A stretch of 64,000 nt of DNA from Anaerolineales bacterium. Its GTDB lineage: Bacteria; Chloroflexota; Anaerolineae; 4572-78; J111. Location of the stretch: positions 1 through 64,000 of the forward strand of contig JACKAT010000006.1 of assembly GCA_020634935.1 (NCBI GenBank), read 5' to 3'. A program made the translations under genes and the position numbers. The notes under the pieces were generated by a model. That model made no database searches. It was not told where the DNA came from and worked only from the letters and a program-made list of their open reading frames with translations. Shown here one piece after another: positions 41,745-50,785 of this stretch (the stretch's first letter is position 1; every line of letters begins with the position of its first letter).

Positions 41745-42893
41745 CTATCTCTGTTCAACATAATTGACATCAGGCGGACCACCACAGCAGCCGGGCGGCA
41801 CGATGGGCAAGGGTCCAACTGGATATTTGAACTGCGAGGGTGGCGGGAAGGGCGGAATCGGAATAATAATGGGAAAACCTTCGGGCGGATCGAAACCGTT
41901 TGGCAGATGATTAACTTTTAGCAGATCACTGATGCTCACGTCACATTCATTGGCAATCCACTCCATTGTAACCTTGTCGGAGACGGCTTCGTAAACGTTT
42001 GGACCGTTACCCAGCCAGAAGGGAATGAAGAGGACTTGATTTTGAAAGACATAATTGGGCGGGTACAGATCATTAGCGACGTTGATAGCGTAAGGGGTGG
42101 TGTTGTATTTTTGGGCGATACTGTGAATCGTGTCTTTGTGCTTGACCCAATAACAGATACCGAAGGTCGAATCGGGCGGGATTTTGACATACGGCCTGAG
42201 AGGCTTTAGCCGTTCCACCATTGGCTCGCGCGTTGGTTCTTGCGTTGGTTCTTGCGTTGGTTCTTGCGGCAGCGGAACAACGATAATTTGACCATTTTGT
42301 TGAGTAAATGGAATGGGTTGGTCCTTGTCATTGAAAAGCTCGACCGAACTGAAGGTCAAATTGCTGGTTCCTTCCTTCACAGCCCGGACAATCAGCGTGG
42401 CCAGTAAACCGGAACCGGAAGCCGGCGGTAAGGGCGGTGGCTGGGTAACAATATAGCTGATCTGCCCAGTTTTATTATTGATTTCATTTTGGGCGATGTA
42501 GTCGGAGACCAAGAAATCACCCGGCTTGATTTGGTCATTTTCCTGACCGAGGAGGGCATCATCGATCTGGATGATGGCCGGGTCAAAACTAATTTCAATC
42601 GCGGCGCTGTTCAAGTTAACAACATTATCAACCAGAATATCGACTGTCATCGTACTGTTGGGTACAAGGTCATGGCTGGGTGGTTGAAACCGAATCTGGC
42701 TGCCGGTATCCGCAACTGAGGATGGTTTAAATTCTTCACGTGGGGCTGTCGAGACAGCGACAGCTATCGGTTCGTTGACCGGCTGGCTAATATCTCCCGA
42801 GCCATTATTGGTTCGTACGAGTTCGCAGCCGGCTACAATTGCCATCAAAAAGCAGGCTGCTAGCCACAGCCGTATATTCTTTACATACCGCAT
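41745..42893 (-). CDS. Cohesin-like and LysM-domain lipoprotein
   Basis: A 382-residue protein. Signal peptide with lipobox AIVAGC (Cys about 23). A cohesin-like domain (about 65-205) has LNSAAIEISFDPAIIQI, then GDFLVSDYIAQN. A linker with EPTQ repeats encoded by 12-bp DNA repeats follows. The C-terminus has two LysM-type modules (about 245-345: YWVKHKDTIHSIAQKYNTTPYAINVAN, then VTMEWIANECDVSISDLLKVN). LysM domains bind glycans such as peptidoglycan, so this may be a wall-linking surface lipoprotein. It is the second cohesin-type gene here; no dockerin is seen. Confidence 0.85.
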   Translation of the reverse strand: MRYVKNIRLWLAACFLMAIVAGCELVRTNNGSGDISQPVNEPIAVAVSTAPREEFKPSSVADTGSQIRFQPPSHDLVPNSTMTVDILVDNVVNLNSAAIEISFDPAIIQIDDALLGQENDQIKPGDFLVSDYIAQNEINNKTGQISYIVTQPPPLPPASGSGLLATLIVRAVKEGTSNLTFSSVELFNDKDQPIPFTQQNGQIIVVPLPQEPTQEPTQEPTREPMVERLKPLRPYVKIPPDSTFGICYWVKHKDTIHSIAQKYNTTPYAINVANDLYPPNYVFQNQVLFIPFWLGNGPNVYEAVSDKVTMEWIANECDVSISDLLKVNHLPNGFDPPEGFPIIIPIPPFPPPSQFKYPVGPLPIVPPGCCGGPPDVNYVEQR

Positions 42894-42982
42894 ATAATAT
42901 CTCCCCGCCGATATTATGTAAAACTTTTATGTCATCCTAATAATAACTTATGTCAACAATTTTGGCAAGATGCTAATTGAAT

Positions 42983-43029
42983 TTGACATCTTTTTCGTTC
43001 ATAATATATAATTTGGTTCACATTATGAA
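42983..43029 (+). promoter_or_regulatory. Promoter and candidate operator for the IclR gene
   Basis: TTGACA (42983-42988) and TATAAT (43007-43012) are separated by 18 bp. TTCATAAT (42998-43005) and ATTATGAA (43022-43029) form a perfect inverted repeat spanning the -10 region. This arrangement suits autorepression by the IclR protein encoded 35 bp downstream, which is inferred from position. Confidence 0.65.
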
Positions 43030-43063
43030 ATACCATTTTAATATTTTCGAGTGACATTGTAGC

Positions 43064-43849
43064 GTGTCGATTAACGAACCTTATCCCGGTACTCAGGCAG
43101 TTATGCGGGCTTTAGCCTTGCTTAAATCGTTTAGTGATGACAAGCCCGAACTTAACTTGGTTGAGTTAGCTCAAGCCGTTGATCTCAATAAGACAACGAC
43201 CTATCGGTTATTAACGGCCTTGGAAAGCGAAGGGCTAATTACCCGCACCCCTGAGGCAGATGCGTACCGGCTCGGCCCGGAGTCGATTGCCTTGGGCGGG
43301 CGGGCCATCCGGGCCAATAGCTTGCCCAAAGTTAGCCGTCCGGAATTGGAAGCCTTGGCCCAACAAACCAAAGAGACGGTGACGATTGAGATTTTGTCGG
43401 GACAACAATCGCTGACATTGGATGAAATTTCCGGCAGTTATGTGGTTGGTGTATCGCGCTATATCGGGACACGCTGGCCGCTGCACGCCACCTCAACTGG
43501 CAAAGTCCTGCAGGCACATTTACCTCCGGCCAGGTTAGATGAGGTGCTGTCCGCGCCGCTGGCCGCCTATACCCCTCACACGATTATCGATGTCCCAACT
43601 CTACGGCAGGAGCTAGCTAAAGTTCGCGAGCAAGGCTATGCCATTGGGAACGAAGAGCTGGAAATTGGTTTTGTGGCGGTTGGCGCGCCGGTTCGAGACT
43701 ATAACGGCAGCGTTGTGGCCGCCATTGGGGTGGGTGGTTCTAGTGCTCGCTTGAGTCAGGCTATCGTCTTTGAACTGGTCGATCAAGTTATGGCGGCCGC
43801 TCAACGGATTTCTGAACGGCTGGGCTATCGCAAATTTATTGAGAAATAG
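43064..43849 (+). CDS. IclR-family transcriptional regulator
   Basis: A 261-residue regulator starting at GTG 43064. The N-terminal wHTH (ALALLKSFSDDKPELNLVELAQAVDLNKTTTYRLLTALESEG) and the C-terminal ligand domain (VSRYIGTRWPLHATSTGKVL, then GYAIGNEELEIGFVAVGAPV) are typical. Members sense small organic acids or aromatic metabolites; the ligand here is unknown. It may regulate fhs, 103 bp downstream, as well as itself. No catabolic genes are visible next to it. Confidence 0.93.
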   Translation: MSINEPYPGTQAVMRALALLKSFSDDKPELNLVELAQAVDLNKTTTYRLLTALESEGLITRTPEADAYRLGPESIALGGRAIRANSLPKVSRPELEALAQQTKETVTIEILSGQQSLTLDEISGSYVVGVSRYIGTRWPLHATSTGKVLQAHLPPARLDEVLSAPLAAYTPHTIIDVPTLRQELAKVREQGYAIGNEELEIGFVAVGAPVRDYNGSVVAAIGVGGSSARLSQAIVFELVDQVMAAAQRISERLGYRKFIEK

Positions 43850-43952
43850 CAGCAAGCTACTCAATTGATTCAGTGAGGTCGCTGTAAAATCGTTTCATCC
43901 GCCGGCAATGCCTTTTGTCGGCTTAAATTTTATTGACATAGAAAGGAACATT

Positions 43953-45713
43953 ATGAGCGTAAAACGCATCAACCCCGTCCCCAGCGATATCGACATTGCT
44001 CAAGCCGCGACCGTGAGACCGATCATTGAGATTGCCGAAAGCATTGGCCTCACTGTCGATGACCTGGACCTTTACGGCAAATACAAGGCCAAAGTCCATC
44101 TGGATGTCCTCGAGCGGTTTGCCGACCGCCCGCAGGGCAAATACATCGATGTGACCGCTATCACCCCCACGCCTCTCGGTGAAGGCAAAACTACGACCAC
44201 TATCGGACTGACTCAGGGCTTGGGGCGCATCGGCCAAAAGTCGATGACCTGCATTCGCCAGCCGAGTATGGGGCCAACCTTCGGCATTAAAGGCGGCGCG
44301 GCCGGCGGTGGCTACAGCCAGATTATTCCAATGGAGGATTTTAACCTGCATCTGACCGGCGATAACCATGCTATTAGCGTAGCTCACAATCTGGTGGCCG
44401 CCGCTCTCGATTCGCGCATTTACCACGAAAGCCGTATGTCAGACGAACAAATGGCCGAGCGCGGGCTGAAACATTTGGATATCGATCCCTTTAACGTGAC
44501 CTGGAACCGGGTGGTCGATGTTAACGACCGCGCGCTGCGCAATATCGTAGTGGGATTGGGCGGCAGCGGCGATGGAATTCCGCGCCAATCAGGATTTGAC
44601 ATCACCGTGGCGTCGGAAATTATGGCGATTTTGGCGCTGGCGACCAGCGTGCGGGATATGCGCGAGCGATTCGGCCGGATGGTGGTGGCGTTGGATCGCA
44701 AAGGCAACCCGGTGACAGCCGAAGATTTGCAAGTGGCCGGCGCGGTAGCGGTTTTGATGAAAGATGCGCTGATGCCTAACTTGATGCAAACGATCGAAGG
44801 CCAGCCCGCCTTTGTTCACGCCGGTCCATTTGCCAACATCGCTCACGGTAACAGCTCGATTGTGGCCGACCAGATCGCCCTCAAACTGGCCGACTATGTT
44901 GTGACCGAGTCGGGGTTTGGGGCCGATATCGGCATGGAGAAGTTTTTCAACATCAAATGTCGCTACTCCGGCCTAGTCCCCAATGCGGTGGTGATTGTCG
45001 CCACGGTTCGGGCCTTGAAAATGCACGGCGGTGGTCCACGAGTGGTGCCGGGTCGGCCGCTAGACAAAGCCTACACCGAAGAGAATTTGACGCTGCTGGA
45101 ACATGGCGTGGAGAATCTGGAAGCCCACATCCAGAATGTCAAGCGATTTGGTATACCGGCGGTGGTCGCGATCAACCGCTTCCCGACCGATACAGATGCC
45201 GAGATTGAGTTGATTAAACAACTGGCCCTCCAGGCCGGAGCCGAGCAAGCCATCCTGGCCGACCATTGGGCCGAAGGCGGCGATGGCGCTGTTGAACTGG
45301 CCGAAGCTGTGGTGGCGGCCTGCGAGAAGCCCAGCCATTTTGACTTTCTTTATCCGCTGGATTGGACCATTAAGCAGAAAATCGAAAAGATAGCGATCGA
45401 TATTTATGGAGCAGACGGAGTCATTTACGAACAACTGGCCGAAAAACAAATCGCCGGCTATGAAAAAGCTGGCTTCGGCAAATTACCGATTTGTATGGCC
45501 AAAACCCACCTGAGCATTTCGCACGACCCGGCTTTGAAAGGCCGGCCAACCGGCTTCACCGTACCGATCCGAGAAGTGCGGGCCAGCGTCGGCGCCGGGT
45601 TTATCTATCCCTTGCTGGGTACCATGCGCACGATGCCCGGTTTAGCTTCCAATTCGGCTTTTACCAAGGTCGATCTCGATTTAGATACAGGCAAAGTGGT
45701 CGGCTTGTTCTAA
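43953..45713 (+). CDS. fhs: Formate-tetrahydrofolate ligase
   Basis: ATG at 43953, with GAAAGGA 8 nt upstream, gives 586 residues; the frame stays open upstream without support. The P-loop TPLGEGKTTTTIGL (after TAITP), RQPSMGPTFGIKGGAAGGGYSQ and MHGGGPRV are hallmark FTHFS motifs. The enzyme makes 10-formyl-THF from formate, ATP and THF, for one-carbon metabolism or the Wood-Ljungdahl methyl branch. No folD or acetogenesis genes are in the window, so the direction of use is not known. Confidence 0.96.
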   Translation: MSVKRINPVPSDIDIAQAATVRPIIEIAESIGLTVDDLDLYGKYKAKVHLDVLERFADRPQGKYIDVTAITPTPLGEGKTTTTIGLTQGLGRIGQKSMTCIRQPSMGPTFGIKGGAAGGGYSQIIPMEDFNLHLTGDNHAISVAHNLVAAALDSRIYHESRMSDEQMAERGLKHLDIDPFNVTWNRVVDVNDRALRNIVVGLGGSGDGIPRQSGFDITVASEIMAILALATSVRDMRERFGRMVVALDRKGNPVTAEDLQVAGAVAVLMKDALMPNLMQTIEGQPAFVHAGPFANIAHGNSSIVADQIALKLADYVVTESGFGADIGMEKFFNIKCRYSGLVPNAVVIVATVRALKMHGGGPRVVPGRPLDKAYTEENLTLLEHGVENLEAHIQNVKRFGIPAVVAINRFPTDTDAEIELIKQLALQAGAEQAILADHWAEGGDGAVELAEAVVAACEKPSHFDFLYPLDWTIKQKIEKIAIDIYGADGVIYEQLAEKQIAGYEKAGFGKLPICMAKTHLSISHDPALKGRPTGFTVPIREVRASVGAGFIYPLLGTMRTMPGLASNSAFTKVDLDLDTGKVVGLF

Positions 45714-45760
45714 AATCGTTAACCCAAACTGTATCTAAATCGGTTTATTTGCCATAAACA

Positions 45761-45803
45761 AAAAGTGGGGCGGATACTTCTATCCGCCCCACTTTTATTT
45801 TTC
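45761..45803. terminator. Bidirectional intrinsic terminator between fhs and hppA
   Basis: AAAAGTGGGGCGGATA (45761-45776) and TATCCGCCCCACTTTT (45781-45796) form a perfect 16-bp stem with a CTTC tetraloop, flanked by A- and T-rich sequence on both sides. It lies 48 bp after fhs and 46 bp after the hppA stop. Confidence 0.92.
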
Positions 45804-45842
45804 ATAAATGGATTTAGTAAGTTTGTCCTACGCCACCCTCAG

Positions 45843-48161
45843 TTAAACCCCTAAAACCATTCCCAGTAGACCAAAACCGTTATCGAGCGCCACAATCAAA
45901 CCGGCAAAGACAATGGATACCATCGACATCAACTTGATCAAAATGTTGAGCGAGGGGCCGGTGGTGTCTTTGAAGGGGTCGCCGACGGTATCGCCAACCA
46001 CGGTTGCTTTATGGGCGGTGGAACCTTTTCCCCCATAAGCCCCTTTTTCGATGTGCTTTTTCGCGTTATCCCAGGCACCGCCGGAGTTAGCCATCATAAC
46101 GGCCATCACAAAGCCGGTGGTCAACCCCCCGGCTAGCAAGCCCAGGACTCCGGCCACACCAAAGATAAGGCCAATAACAACCGGCACGGCAATAGCCAAA
46201 AGGGAAGGTGCTACCATTTCGCGTTGAGCACCGGCGGTACTGATAGCGACACACAAAGCATAGTCGGGTTTTTCTTCGCCTCTGAGGATGCCGGGTTTTT
46301 CTCTAAACTGACGCCGAACTTCTTCCACCATCGCCCCGGCCGCCCGGCCGACCGCATCCATAGTCATCGCTGAGAAGAAGAAAACCGTCACCGCGCCGGC
46401 GAAGATGCCGATGAGTACGGCCGGATTGAGCAGTGAAACATCGTAAAAGTCGGCAAACTGGCGGATAGTGATCTCCTGGATGGGGATCGATTGATTGGCA
46501 ACTTCTAAAGCCGTTTCGCCTTTTAGTAACAAACTGGCTCGAATCTGTTCAATGTAGGAAGCCAGCAGCGCCAAGGCGGTCAGCGCGGCTGAACCGATGG
46601 CGAACCCTTTACCGGTAGCCGCCGTGGTATTGCCCACAGCGTCTAACTCGTCGGTGCGTTCGCGGACTTCAGGCGGAAGATGCGACATTTCGGCATTGCC
46701 GCCGGCGTTGTCAGCAATGGGGCCGTAGGCGTCGGTGGCCAGGGTTAGACCTAAGGTTGACAGCATACTGGTCGCGGCCAGAGCGACCCCGTACAGACCC
46801 AAGAGGCTGTTTTGCAACCCGCCGGTGGCGTAGTAGCTCAGGGCAATCCCTAACACAACCGCCACCACCGGAATACCGGTGGAGCGCATCCCAACGGCCA
46901 ACCCACTGATAATAACGGTCGCGGGGCCGGTTTCACCCTGTTTGGAAATACTTTTGGTCGGCTCATATTCATCAGAGGTGTAATATTCAGTGGCCCGACC
47001 GATGACCTCACCCACGACCAGACCGGTTACAATGGCAATCAGGAAGGCCCAAGGTAATTGCAGAATATAGATAAGCGGTATAGCCGCTATCGCAATCAGA
47101 ATTGAACTAAAGGTAATGCTTCTGATTAAGGCGCCCATAATTTCGCCCATCGACGCATCTTCCTTGGTCCGCACCATATAGATGCCGATGATCGACAGGA
47201 TGACCCCCATACCGGCAATAGCCATCGGCGCGGCCAGAAAACGCACTTGCATTTCTAAAATGCTGATCCCGTCCGGCACAGTTACCCCCAGCCCAACCGC
47301 GACGGCGCCAACGCCCAACGCCGAGGCGGCTCTGATTGAGCCGACATACGACTCGTACAGGTCGGCCCCCATACCGGCCACGTCGCCGACGTTGTCACCC
47401 ACGTTATCGGCAATGGTTGCCGGGTTTCGCGGATCGTCTTCCGGAATGCCGGCCTCAACTTTACCCACCAGGTCGGCCCCCACATCGGCGGCCTTGGTGT
47501 AGATGCCGCCACCCACACGGGCGAACAGCGCCTGAGTGGAGGCGCCCATTGCCGCGCTGAGCATGATGACGGTAATTTCAGATAAACTAACTGACGTAAA
47601 GAAGTAAAGGAAAAGAAACCACAAACTGCTATCCAGTAGAGCAAAACCTACCACCGACAGCCCCATTACCGCGCCGGCTCTAAAGGCCACCTGCAAGCCA
47701 TCATTCAGGCTCTCTTGGGCCGCATGGGCGGTTCTGGCTGAAGCGTTGGTGGCCGCCTTCATGCCGATGAATCCACAAATGGCCGAGAAAACCCCCCCTG
47801 TAATGAAGGCAAACGGCACAATGAAGCTTTGCAGGCCGGCAAAGCTCATAATCAGTAAGATGACAAAGAGGATAACAAAAACGACACCCACAATTCGGTA
47901 TTGACGGCTCAGGTAGGCCATGGCCCCTTCACGAACGGCCTGAGCGATTTCGATCATGATTTGGGTGCCTTCGCTCCGTTTCATAACCGACTGATAAAGT
48001 AAATAAGCTACAAGTAGAGCCACAAACGACCCAACCGGTGTTAACCACCAGATCCAGGGTAGTGGTTCGCGAGCTTCTTGAGCTAATGGTGCTGCGAATG
48101 CAGGAGGTGCAGCGATTACCAAAGTGAGGATTAGAGCCACTATGACTCCACGACGAAACAT
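45843..48161 (-). CDS. hppA: Membrane-bound pyrophosphatase (K+-dependent type)
   Basis: A 772-residue protein with about 16 helices and an N-terminal signal-like helix ending near AFAAP. Pyrophosphate-binding blocks DVGADLVGKVEAGIPEDDPRNPATIADNVGDNVGD and, near the C-terminus, KGSTAHKATVVGDTVGDPFKDTTGPS are intact. The key loop reads GNTTAATGKGFAIGSAALT: Ala and Gly at the positions where K+-independent pumps have Lys and Thr, so this is the K+-dependent type. Whether it moves H+ or Na+ cannot be decided by eye. The start has AAGGAGAG upstream. It couples PPi hydrolysis to ion export. Confidence 0.95.
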   Translation of the reverse strand: MFRRGVIVALILTLVIAAPPAFAAPLAQEAREPLPWIWWLTPVGSFVALLVAYLLYQSVMKRSEGTQIMIEIAQAVREGAMAYLSRQYRIVGVVFVILFVILLIMSFAGLQSFIVPFAFITGGVFSAICGFIGMKAATNASARTAHAAQESLNDGLQVAFRAGAVMGLSVVGFALLDSSLWFLFLYFFTSVSLSEITVIMLSAAMGASTQALFARVGGGIYTKAADVGADLVGKVEAGIPEDDPRNPATIADNVGDNVGDVAGMGADLYESYVGSIRAASALGVGAVAVGLGVTVPDGISILEMQVRFLAAPMAIAGMGVILSIIGIYMVRTKEDASMGEIMGALIRSITFSSILIAIAAIPLIYILQLPWAFLIAIVTGLVVGEVIGRATEYYTSDEYEPTKSISKQGETGPATVIISGLAVGMRSTGIPVVAVVLGIALSYYATGGLQNSLLGLYGVALAATSMLSTLGLTLATDAYGPIADNAGGNAEMSHLPPEVRERTDELDAVGNTTAATGKGFAIGSAALTALALLASYIEQIRASLLLKGETALEVANQSIPIQEITIRQFADFYDVSLLNPAVLIGIFAGAVTVFFFSAMTMDAVGRAAGAMVEEVRRQFREKPGILRGEEKPDYALCVAISTAGAQREMVAPSLLAIAVPVVIGLIFGVAGVLGLLAGGLTTGFVMAVMMANSGGAWDNAKKHIEKGAYGGKGSTAHKATVVGDTVGDPFKDTTGPSLNILIKLMSMVSIVFAGLIVALDNGFGLLGMVLGV

Positions 48162-48465
48162 GTAGACTCTCCTTAAGTTTTAGTCGAACAAATTCGGTTA
48201 AAGATTTATGCTAACGAGGCAGTGAATTAAAGCAAGCTTCGTATAGGAGGCGAAGCCGGGCATTGTAGGGTTTGCTCTCTCTCATTTAGAGGTCTTATCG
48301 CCAGCTAGGTCACGATTTTAAATGAGTTATATTTTATTGTCAAAAATAATTGTGCAAAATTGAACTATTATAAGAACTTAATGTTTGTTTAATCTCAACT
48401 CCCTATGATGAAAAGGATTATCGCGTCAACCTGACCTAAATCTCAACAGTTTAAACGGAATCTCT
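48162..48465. other. Divergent intergenic region, no gene seen
   Basis: About 300 bp between hppA (minus) and the ABC operon (plus). The part next to the ABC gene is AT-rich and may hold its promoter, but no convincing -35/-10 pair, hairpin or ORF was found. Confidence 0.5.
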
Positions 48466-49209
48466 ATGATTGAGATAGACAATATTACCAAGCATTTTGG
48501 TAACAAAGCCGTTATTCAAAATGTGAATTTCAAAGTCGAAAAGGGCGAAACGGTGGGCTTATTTGGGCCAACCGGCGCTGGCAAAACCACTCTTATCCGA
48601 GTTTTGACTGCTTATATGCTTCCTTCAAGCGGTAAGTTGACCATATTAGGGTACAATATCTTATCCCATAGCCATGAAATACGTCGGCGGGTGGGTTATT
48701 TGCCCCAAGGGGTCTCGCTTTACGGCGATATGACCGTTGAAAATTATCTCACTTTTGTAGCGCGGCTTCATCGGGTTAGAAATCGATATCAGAGAGTTTG
48801 TCAGGTTATAGAAGAGTTTCAGTTAACAAATCAGGCTAAAACGTTGATTGGCAAACTACCGCCAGACCTCCACCGTCGGGTGGGCTTGGCCCAAGCGGTT
48901 GTCTTTAACCCCGAAATTTTGATTCTTGACCAACCTACGGCGGGGCTGGCTCCTGACCAAATCATTGAGATTTATCAGTTTATCAAACCTCTAACCGACC
49001 AATATACGGTCTTGCTCAGTACCCACACTTGGTGTGATGCTGAAGCGTTTTGTGATCGGGTCTTAGTGATTGATAAAGGCCGTATTATCGGCGAAAAATG
49101 TTTAAAACCCTCCAAGAAATGGATTGAACCTCGGAAGGCGGCTGAAGCAGGAGCCATCTCCATTTTAGCAGAAGCACTTTTCATTTCAATCAAACCAATC
49201 GCTCGATAA
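48466..49209 (+). CDS. Gld-type ABC transporter ATPase with degenerate catalytic motifs
   Basis: A 247-residue ABC ATPase resembling GldA/CcmA-type subunits. Walker A GPTGAGKT (34-41), Q-loop YLPQ, and the H-loop STH (His187) are present. The signature, usually LSKGYRQR, reads LPPDLHRR (131-138). Walker B reads ILILDQ (151-156), with Gln in place of the catalytic Glu, and the D-loop is GLAP instead of GLDP. ATP binding may persist but hydrolysis is probably impaired. ATG at 48466 opens an operon with the permease at 49220 and the GldG-like gene at 50017. Confidence 0.85.
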   Translation: MIEIDNITKHFGNKAVIQNVNFKVEKGETVGLFGPTGAGKTTLIRVLTAYMLPSSGKLTILGYNILSHSHEIRRRVGYLPQGVSLYGDMTVENYLTFVARLHRVRNRYQRVCQVIEEFQLTNQAKTLIGKLPPDLHRRVGLAQAVVFNPEILILDQPTAGLAPDQIIEIYQFIKPLTDQYTVLLSTHTWCDAEAFCDRVLVIDKGRIIGEKCLKPSKKWIEPRKAAEAGAISILAEALFISIKPIAR

Positions 49210-49219
49210 CCAACTGGTT

Positions 49220-49921
49220 ATGAACGCTCTTGTTGTGGCCAAGCGAGAATTTGAAACATTTCTTGTTTCACCTACCGCGTATCTAATAGGGGCGTTTTTT
49301 TTATTTATTACCGGCATCGTTTTTTCTTTTAATATCGTAGTTTATGAGCGAGCTACCCTTGCCCCCGTATTCGAAACAGCCGGGGTATCGTTGATCTTTT
49401 TTATCCCCATTTTGATGAGCCATCTCTTGGTCCGTGAGTTCCAACGTGGCACGTTGGAATTATTGATGACCTCCCCGGTAGCCATGTGGGAGATTGTTCT
49501 AGGTAAGTTTCTGGCCGCTTTTCTATTTTTGATGGTTATCTTGGCTCCCACCGTGGCCTATTTATTTATCTTGATTTATTATGGACAGCCGGATTTACCG
49601 GTAATATGGGTGGGTTATTTGGGGCTCTTACTTTTCGGCGGGTTAGTGATTAGCTTGGTTGTCTTATCATCGGCTATGTGCACCAGTCAACTCACCGCTA
49701 TTATTTTATCGATAACCCTAGCTGCATTCTTTTGGTTAATTGGCCGCCTTGACTCTGTCATCAACGGCGAAGTGGGGACTATTCTGGCGTATCTATCAAG
49801 CCAACATCATTTTTTAGATTTTGTGGTGGGCATTATGACCTTAAGTAACATAACCTATTTCATCACCATGATCGTTGGTGTACTCTATCTGACCACTCAT
49901 ATCCTCAAGATGCGGCTTTAG
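49220..49921 (+). CDS. ABC-2 type permease, GldF-like
   Basis: A 233-residue protein with six helices. VAKREFETFLVSPTAYLIGAFF and REFQRGTLELLMTSPVAMWEIVLGKF are ABC-2/GldF-type motifs. It starts 11 bp after the ATPase stop. Gld-type exporters are linked to gliding motility in Bacteroidota, but the family occurs widely in non-gliding bacteria, so motility is not implied. Confidence 0.85.
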   Translation: MNALVVAKREFETFLVSPTAYLIGAFFLFITGIVFSFNIVVYERATLAPVFETAGVSLIFFIPILMSHLLVREFQRGTLELLMTSPVAMWEIVLGKFLAAFLFLMVILAPTVAYLFILIYYGQPDLPVIWVGYLGLLLFGGLVISLVVLSSAMCTSQLTAIILSITLAAFFWLIGRLDSVINGEVGTILAYLSSQHHFLDFVVGIMTLSNITYFITMIVGVLYLTTHILKMRL

Positions 49922-50016
49922 CGTTAATATTTAATCACTTTGGCCAACTTGATCACTTATTAGCTCACTTTCAATCACAACTTACTTGCCGAAGTACAAG
50001 GCGGCTTACTTTTGGT

Positions 50017-50607
50017 ATGGCGAACTATCAATCAAAATTGGCTCTAAAACTGCTTATCTTCATCACCCTTCTCATTCTTATAAATGCGCTTTGTTTGAGC
50101 TATGACCCCCAGTTAGACTTAGCCGTACCTCAAAGCTATACACTTTCGCCTCATACCATCAAAGTTTTGCAGGAACTCAACCAGCCGGTCAAGATTCTGT
50201 GTTTTTTTCGCTCTGGTGATGGGCGCCAGGCTAAAGCGAAAGCCTATCTGACCCAGTTTGAAACTGAGTCCAACCTGGTTTCCTCTGAATTTTACGATCC
50301 CGACTTGGAACCTGAGATATGGCAAAAGCATAATCTGAAAGATGGCGGCATAATCTTTATGGCCAGCGGTAAGTCCTATGAGGTTGACCAGATTGATGAA
50401 ATGCATCTTACAAAAGGTCTGTTGGCCGTTACCCAGCCACAATCGGAACCTTCGGGTCTCCCTCTTTTTGGATCATCTTCGGAAGTATCCCCCAGAGAAA
50501 TGCCCCTAAATTTTTTAGAAATTGTATTTGTTCTATTCATGGCTGTTCTCCTGATTCCCTTCACCTTTGTTACCCTTAGCCTTTTAGTTTGGTGGCAGCG
50601 ACGCTAA
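50017..50607 (+). CDS. GldG-like ABC auxiliary membrane protein, short form
   Basis: A 196-residue protein. An N-terminal TM helix (about 9-26) precedes the GldG-like segment YTLSPHTIKVLQELNQPVKILCFFR, and a second TM helix lies near the C-terminus (about 168-190). Canonical GldG proteins are much longer, with a large periplasmic domain, so this is a reduced version. It is about 95 bp downstream of the permease and completes the ABC operon. Confidence 0.7.
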   Translation: MANYQSKLALKLLIFITLLILINALCLSYDPQLDLAVPQSYTLSPHTIKVLQELNQPVKILCFFRSGDGRQAKAKAYLTQFETESNLVSSEFYDPDLEPEIWQKHNLKDGGIIFMASGKSYEVDQIDEMHLTKGLLAVTQPQSEPSGLPLFGSSSEVSPREMPLNFLEIVFVLFMAVLLIPFTFVTLSLLVWWQRR

Positions 50608-50785
50608 CCCCCACCATTAGCCTATTGATTTTCACTCAAGAAGTATGATAATTTTTTAGAGTGTTAATTAGCTTGTCGCCGCTTTCTTGATCTTTAACAA
50701 ACACGTCGGTCAGTCGATATTCGATTCTGGGGTGAGCCTGGCTAACACCTTTTAGCGCTAGCCAGTATCGAAAATGAGGGTCACA

